Assembly (NCBI RefSeq): GCF_000499385.1
Contig: NW_013651870.1
Location: 1-11,857 of the forward strand
DNA length: 11,857 nt
From: Eimeria necatrix
Lineage: Eukaryota > Apicomplexa > Conoidasida > Eucoccidiorida > Eimeriidae
Direction: 5' to 3'
The number at the start of each line of letters is the position of its first letter. Within the stretch, counting starts at the first letter, position 1. A program made the position numbers and the translations under genes. Below the pieces are notes generated by a model. It was given only the letters and a program-made list of their open reading frames with translations, was not told the origin of the DNA and ran no database searches. Below, in pieces: positions 7,415 to 11,857 of this stretch.

Positions 7415-7791
7415 TAAGCGTAAATGCGAAGCGGTGAAAAGGTAGTGGTAATACTATCTTTGAGGTATTTATATTGCCATGTGCTCATCTGAAAGTCAAC
7501 AATGCCACTGCTGATGTGAGGGAATGAGCAACAAACCGACGTTGTGTAGTGGGTTTCTGATATGGTTTCGACTAGATGCGGAACTCTATTTATTGTTGTG
7601 GCTGACTGACGCGGTATTTCGGGTATACTTACAGATAGTAGGCATGCTGACTAAAGGACAGCCTGCTTGGCGATGGAACTCTCGTGTTCGGCTTTTTTGG
7701 ACAGTTCTTCAGCATTGCCTTGAACTTCCATTCCCTCCGCTTGCAGTCTGTGCCTTGTGGCACAGACTGCAGAAAACTTAGCATTGTCTTT
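7414..7791 (-). other. Unassigned protein-like stretch with one stop
   Basis: On the minus strand a frame is open from 7791 to a stop at 7653-7651 and open again to 7414, about 124 sense codons with one internal stop. The first part is charged and helix-prone (for example NAEELSKKAEHESSIAKQAV) and could be a coiled or linker region. The second part is less biased. I recognise no family. The A-x-E-x-L-x-K-A-x-x-x-x-x-x-x-A pattern recalls the C-terminal linker of Ty3/gypsy integrases, but this is only a suggestion. A plus-strand open frame (7524-7781) covers the same DNA and looks less protein-like. Confidence 0.25.
7742..7771. repeat. Perfect inverted repeat, 13-bp arms, TTGT loop
   Basis: TGCAGTCTGTGCC (7742-7754) and GGCACAGACTGCA (7759-7771) are exact reverse complements around a 4-base loop. 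No T tract or gene end accompanies it, so there is no case for a terminator. It lies inside the unassigned protein-like stretch. Being perfect in a region of old decay, it may be young or formed by a local fold-back copying event. Confidence 0.95.
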
Positions 7792-7829
7792 CTAAGGATC
7801 TGATTCAGTTCTTTTGATTGGGGCACAAT

Positions 7830-8260
7830 AGATTGTAAGGAAGTTACCCACGGATGGCTTTTTAGTGTTGTAAAAATGCTTACCTTCCTGTATCTAAACT
7901 CACCTCGTGGGTAAAAAATGTGTTAGTGCATTCGCATTTCGCATATTCAACTGAGGAAACGTCTGTGAGTCTACTTAAAGATAAACAGAAGTCTGTTCAG
8001 AAAGTTTGATGTGGCTCAGCTGAAACGTTCCGGCAAAATTTCCCAAAACTCGATTCTTCGAAACGACGTCACACTGCTATGCTCGAATGGCTGCCTTCAA
8101 AAAAGACGGTGAGTCTCTACAAAACAGAATCTCTTTTGCATGCATTCGCAAGTGTTTTTGGGCATTGGCACATCATGTGCTGGGATTTCTCGGATCATTT
8201 TCAAGCGGCCATCGGTTTTGATAGCTTGCCGTGACCCAGTGATAGATCGTGGTAAACAGG
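7830..8260. other. Stretch without a recognised gene
   Basis: No convincing open frame. A phrase SDHFQAAIGFDSL on the plus strand near 8185-8225 could be a remnant of the RT segment that precedes the catalytic box described in the next entry, but it is too short to call separately. Confidence 0.4.
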
Positions 8261-8269
8261 ATATGTCGT

Positions 8270-8830
8270 TGACCCTCTCAACATGGCAGTAAACTACGGA
8301 GACCTATTTTTAGTTGTCAGCGACACTAAGCAGCAGACACGTCGTCTCGCCCGCGTCACATGCTCGTCATAGATAATTTGTCGACATCTGTACCCTGCAG
8401 TGTTTCGAGTGTCATCTTTCGATCAGGTCACAATGAATGGAAGTAAATTATATTTAGAGTTCAGCTAATTTGTCGGCATTACTATCTATATTTGGAACGT
8501 CGCAAAGGCGGCATCTGCTCGATACAGACAAGTACAAAACACACAGTGCAGTGTCCAAGCACCAACGGAAGCTGGATAACGTACTATATTTGATACTGAA
8601 GGCTGTACGTGCAAGTGCAAGTAAAAGGACGGGATGCGGCACCCGATGTTTCTTTCAGTTCAGTAGTATATGCCAATTTATGCCAGTCGAATCCACTTTC
8701 GAGTTGTTGGCGAGCTCGTTCTTAGTTTGATATTCAGGTGTTCAGCGCGAAAAAAACTGCAGCGGCCTTGGAAGGCAGCATTCCCTTCCTGTCAGTCGAG
8801 TTGTCACTTGCGAACTCTAACTGAGAATAA
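8270..8830 (+). pseudogene. RT catalytic-box and RNase H-like relic
   Basis: NYGDLFLVVSDTKQQTRRLA (8292-8351) resembles the RT stretch Y-x-D-D-I-x-L-V-S-x-T-x-x-x-H-x-x-H-L-x-x-V with one Asp kept. After a stop and frame change, 8470-8730 holds an RNase H-like region ending in ESTFELLASSFLV (8692-8730), where Y-S-T-T-E-K-E-L-L-A-V-V-x-A-L is usual. The interval between the two is much shorter than the RT/RH connection of an intact element, so an internal deletion is implied. The RNase H part is repeated at 9238-9613, and that copy is the better preserved one. Confidence 0.4.
8548..8815 (+). repeat. Diverged direct repeat, copy 1 (partner 9348-9610)
   Basis: Aligns with 9348-9610 at an offset of 795-800 bases. 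Anchors include GAAGCTGGA (8568 and 9368), the TATGCCAATT/TGTGCCAATT block and TTGGAAGGCAGCA (8768-8780 and 9563-9575). Divergence is high with small indels. It coincides with the RNase H-like segment. Confidence 0.8.
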
Positions 8831-9238
8831 AACTACGCATTCGTTTGCTAGTCAACCTCCAGACTAACTGCACAATGCATAACACAGGGTTTACGATATT
8901 TCGCAGTGTGTAAGAAGTGTTGTAGATGCACCAGTGATGGAACCTAATGTGCTGCAAGGCTGCAGGGGACAAGTTTTCTTAGCTGGAGCGATTCGTAATT
9001 TTTAAACACTAAATACTACACTCTCTTGAGATTGTTGATGCTCATACGCGCTATTCCGACGCTGCCAGATAAACTCAGCTTACTGCCTACTTTGCGCGTT
9101 CTTCCTGAGTACAGTACCTGCCTAAACAGTTTGCATACAAGTCGCCATGATAACTGCCGCCCAAGTCACTTTGAGCCTTTCTTGTCTTTTTTTGGTTGGG
9201 CCGCAGTGAGAGATATTAAGGCGAGTTCGTCCAATACT
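8830..9238. other. Stretch without a recognised gene
   Basis: An 80-codon plus-strand frame (9026-9268) has no family motif I recognise. The stretch separates the two RNase H-like repeat copies. If these came from one tandem duplication, this would hold the rest of the unit, but no motif shows that. Confidence 0.4.
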
Positions 9239-9613
9239 TGCGCGCTTTCTTCTATATATGTGATGTGACGTCCTGCTGTATTCGCTTTGAATTCCACAGC
9301 GCAGCACTGGATGCCACAGAGCGACTCACCTCAGCAAAACGATATTTCATATTGCACTTTTCTCACCGAAGCTGGAAAGTACTCTATCTCTATTCAAGTT
9401 CGTACGTGCAACTGGATGCAAAAGGATGAGATATAGTAGTAGAATCTCTATTTAGCTGACTCTATGTGCCAATTCGTGCCATTTAGATTCACGTTGGAGT
9501 TGTTGGTGTTCTCATTTGAAATTGAAAAGTTGGGTGTACTGCGCCAAAAAGCTACAGTGCCTTTGGAAGGCAGCACCTCTTTCGTGTTCGTCGAACTGCC
9601 AGGTCGTGCGTAA
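9238..9613 (+). pseudogene. RNase H relic of Ty3/gypsy type, copy 2
   Basis: The plus-strand frame 9238-9429 reads IRFEFHSAALDATERLTSA then KRYFILHFS. This resembles K-F-x-W-x-x-x-x-x-x-A-F-x-x-L-K-x-x-L-T-S-A followed by R-P-F-x-L-x-T-D-A-S, with the Asp-Ala-Ser lost. After a frame change, 9464-9613 reads RFTLELLVFSFEIEKLG, resembling Y-S-T-T-E-K-E-L-L-A-V-V-F-A-x-E-K-x-R. It then reads LEGSTSFVFVEL, resembling L-x-G-x-x-F-x-V-x-T-D-H. The distance between the F-I-L-H and E-L-L segments is about 49 residues, close to that in intact RNase H domains. It belongs to the direct repeat with 8548-8815. Confidence 0.48.
9348..9610 (+). repeat. Diverged direct repeat, copy 2 (partner 8548-8815)
   Basis: Second copy of the 0.8-kb-offset direct repeat. 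It lies inside the RNase H relic. Substitutions are scattered and small indels shift the frame between copies, as expected for neutral decay. Confidence 0.8.
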
Positions 9614-9679
9614 TGGTGTCCTTATGTTTGTACTGTGATCCTTGCATTTTGGTTTAAAACCGAAGATTTCAGCTTTCTG

Positions 9680-9913
9680 AAACTTCTCTTGGGGCAGAAA
9701 AAGACCGGTTGTTGCAAGCCCTTGTGCACACAGAGGACAATGGCCAGATAAGCGCTTCAGGGCTCGCGCTTCTCCCAAATCTATGAAACAGTAGAATCTC
9801 TGGAAGAGCCGCTGGACTATGCGTTGACGGCTTTGGCTAATATGACAACATCCCACAATATAGAAATCCTGCGTGATGAACTTTAACTCGCTCTTCGCAC
9901 TGCATGTGACCAC
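9680..9913 (-). pseudogene. Integrase H2C2 zinc-finger relic
   Basis: The minus-strand open frame from 9913 (133 codons, to 9512) contains CHISQSRQRIVQRLFQRFYC (about 9847-9788), then RLSGHCPLCAQGLATTG (about 9754-9704). This matches the retroviral/LTR-element integrase finger H-x-G-x-x-R-T-x-x-R-[LV]-x-x-R-F-Y-W..[WFL]-[VL]-x-x-C-x-x-C-x-x-x-K. The second His and both Cys (C-P-L-C) are kept and the first His is not evident. The His-to-Cys distance is slightly long. The catalytic core that should follow is not recognisable in the rest of the frame, which runs into the opposite-strand RNase H relic. I place the boundary near 9680. Confidence 0.52.
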
Positions 9914-10707
9914 TTCGCAGGCATTAGCTAGAATCGAGCCTGGGTGCCTCTCTGTGGCTTCCCGTGTCTGGTGACTTTTGCTGCAGCGCTTCGAAACCTA
10001 ATTGAGTTTAGGTGTAATTGCAAGCAGTTTAAGTATTAATGTTGGAGGCAAAGCCAGTTTTTTTCTCAAAACTTCTGGCATTTAACGCTCAGCGCGCTTT
10101 TATCGTTGGTGGACGGTCAGTGTGAGCACTGATGTGTGCTGTGTTGCATGTGAAGCGTGTGCATGAAAAGTACACGGACAGTGAAGCAGTTGACTAGGTA
10201 GATTGATTTGTTTCTGAGGGTCAGATAATGCGGATGCATGAGTTCTTTGCAGAATCATGATTGGAAACGGCGTTAGAATTTGTATGCGGGACATTTGCAG
10301 AAAGAATGACGGGCCATCATGAGGACCACAAGCGAATTTGCAGTGCGAAGTGGCTCATGATTCTGCTTAACGGGTGCAAATGTACTTCGGAATGAGTGGA
10401 AGTATGCTGATCTTGCACGCAATATTTCATACAGTCGTGCTCCACAAACGTTTCATGTGATCGTGCCAGACGTCTGTTATGGCTGAGCTCAAAATCCATT
10501 GCTTTTCAAATCATGGTGTTTTCATTACGTGTCATATTTGTGCTGACGTGTTCTGTAATCAAATCCTGTTCGACAAAACAAAAGTTTAACTGGTGAAAAA
10601 CTACGGCAGTTATGCTTTCATTAGGAGTGCTGTTGAGCACACAGCTCCATGCTGGATACTATTAGAGGTTCGAAGCACCAACACACTTTGAGAAAGACAA
10701 CATGATA
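9913..10707. other. Stretch without a recognised gene
   Basis: Two minus-strand open frames of about 60 codons (10100-10294 and 10317-10499) and no family motif. The plus strand has no long frame. I see nothing else here. Confidence 0.45.
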
Positions 10708-11009
10708 TGCAAGTGATTATTTCTTATTGGGCAATAGTGATTCTTATGTTTTCGTGTGAATTCGGTGTCTTTGGTTGTTGCTGCAAGCCCTACTGGAAGT
10801 CACATATGTGGGCGCCTCGTGTGGCACGGTTTCTTTTTCGTGCTAGCAGTTTTCGTGGAGAATGGCTGTCGATTTGCACGTGGCCTTGCGGAGAAGACAG
10901 GTATCTGCAAGTGCGCGGCAACTACAAGATAAGGTTGTTGGGTATGCCTGTCGCTTCAGGTAATGGCTATATTTTTATGTTTAGGAGCGACAGTGGATGC
11001 AGGGGCTGA
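10707..11009 (+). pseudogene. Integrase zinc-finger and core-start relic
   Basis: A 100-codon plus-strand frame reads PYWKSHMWAPRVARFLFRAS (10788-10847), resembling the second half of the integrase finger Y-Y-W-P-x-M-W-x-x-V-x-x-F-[VL]-x-x-C. Both Cys of the final C-x-x-C are lost. About 28 residues later KIRLLGMPVASGNGYIFMF (10926-10982) resembles the start of the catalytic core, x-D-x-[IL]-G-x-L-P-x-[ST]-x-G-N-x-Y-I-L-V-x-V-D. The core Asp residues are not kept. Order and spacing are reasonable for Ty3/gypsy integrase. The rest of the core is not found downstream. Confidence 0.43.
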
Positions 11010-11857
11010 GCAATGTGCATTGAAACTGCCTATGATCCGCTCTCCGCGCGTGAAAATTAAGATACTTTGTCAAAACATCAGTACATAGCGTGAAGGGAAA
11101 CAATCTTCTTCTGGAGATGCGCACTTTAATACGCATGCCACACTTATCTGCTGTTTGGAGAGGTGAACAAAAACGTTGCAGGATTTAGATAAGATGTATT
11201 CGTGCAATATGCAACTTGCACGCAGCCCTTTCAGCTAATTTTGCTTGTGTTTGGCTTGGCTTGCCGAATTCGGCAGCGTACGACATGATAACCTCTGCAA
11301 CGCCGGCCTCTAAAATTTGCGCAGCATGTAAGCCGACAACCTCAAATACTTTGCAGTTTTCCCTTCCGGTATACGAGCAATGAGCTACACTTATGTAAAA
11401 CAAGGGTTGTCAGCTTCTTGACTCAATCACATCACGCGCCGAGGAAAGGGCTTCACGTTGCAACTTCTAAAAACGATGCATCCTTATTTTATCTTACGCA
11501 ACAACAACTTTCTGCGCTACACAAAGCTGGTGATACTTCGTAGAACTTGCAAGTAAAGTGAACGTCAAATTTTTCTCTTCACACTCCTCGGCAGTCGAAG
11601 TCTTCGCGCTCGTGCACTTTTTTTACTCACATTTGTAAAGGACAAGGCCAGCGCAGTGTCAGAATGTTGTGAACTGCAAGTGTCAGGTATGAGCGCTCGC
11701 CAGCAATCGTGTGTCAGACCTCGGCTTTGAATGTATTTGTGTTTGATTTCATGTATTCTGTGCAGGTCACACTTGTGCTAAGGTAGCGCTGTATCGAAGT
11801 TCTGTTCGATGTACTAGGCTTGCGCTCAGTTTCTTGGAGATACTTTCGCTAAAGGTT
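11009..11857. other. Right-end stretch without a recognised gene
   Basis: A 72-codon minus-strand frame (11403-11185) is protein-like in composition (for example EAGVAEVIMSYAAEFGKPSQ) but matches no family I recognise. Its length is within what random sequence can give. Beyond 11403 no frame or motif stands out up to the window edge. Confidence 0.45.

Noticed and set aside
7742..7771. Rho-independent terminator.
   Set aside because: No T tract follows the stem, there is no upstream gene, and the window is not bacterial.

Overview
This looks like gene-poor eukaryotic nuclear DNA. No intact gene was found: the longest stop-free reading frame is 170 codons, and no rRNA, tRNA, CRISPR or bacterial-type operon is visible. 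Short arrays of TTTAGGG near 6.8-7.0 kb point to a lineage with the plant/apicomplexan-type telomere repeat. A coccidian parasite (an Eimeria-like genome, where decayed chromovirus-type LTR retrotransposons are known) fits best. A plant, green alga or oomycete with the same telomere unit is not excluded, and the organism call is an inference of modest confidence.

The recurring content, as far as motifs can be read by eye, is a graveyard of Ty3/gypsy-type LTR-retrotransposon pol fragments (reverse transcriptase RT, RNase H RH, integrase IN) on both strands. All are broken by frameshifts and stops. Left part: two head-to-tail integrase-core relics on the minus strand (1-813 and 1186-1600), which are also visible as a diverged direct DNA repeat of about 1.15 kb period, with an RNase H-like piece between them. 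Then 1765-2360, where RT-like (+) and RH-like (-) readings compete. Then plus-strand RT, RH and integrase zinc-finger-like pieces from 2431 to 4024. A minus-strand RT relic with five ordered motifs occupies about 5280-4419 and ends in a 62-nt inverted repeat.

Middle part: a weak RNase H-like piece (5417-5641), about 0.8 kb without recognisable content but with two hairpins sharing one arm (5875-5940), an RNase H C-terminal-like piece (6474-6780), and directly after it a duplicated interstitial telomeric unit (6809-7099). Right part: an unassigned protein-like minus-strand stretch (7414-7791) with a perfect 13-bp hairpin, two diverged copies of an RNase H-like segment 0.8 kb apart (8470-8830 and 9238-9613), a minus-strand integrase zinc-finger relic (about 9680-9913), and a plus-strand integrase relic (10707-11009). 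The last 850 bases hold nothing I can name.

Nothing here works together as a pathway. The layout is best read as repeated insertion, tandem duplication and decay of related retroelements around a former or repaired chromosome end. Motif matches were made by eye against remembered family consensus patterns, so individual weak calls may be chance. The conflict at 1765-2360 shows that risk directly. The strongest calls are the paired integrase cores, the minus-strand RT, the zinc finger near 9.8 kb and the telomeric unit.
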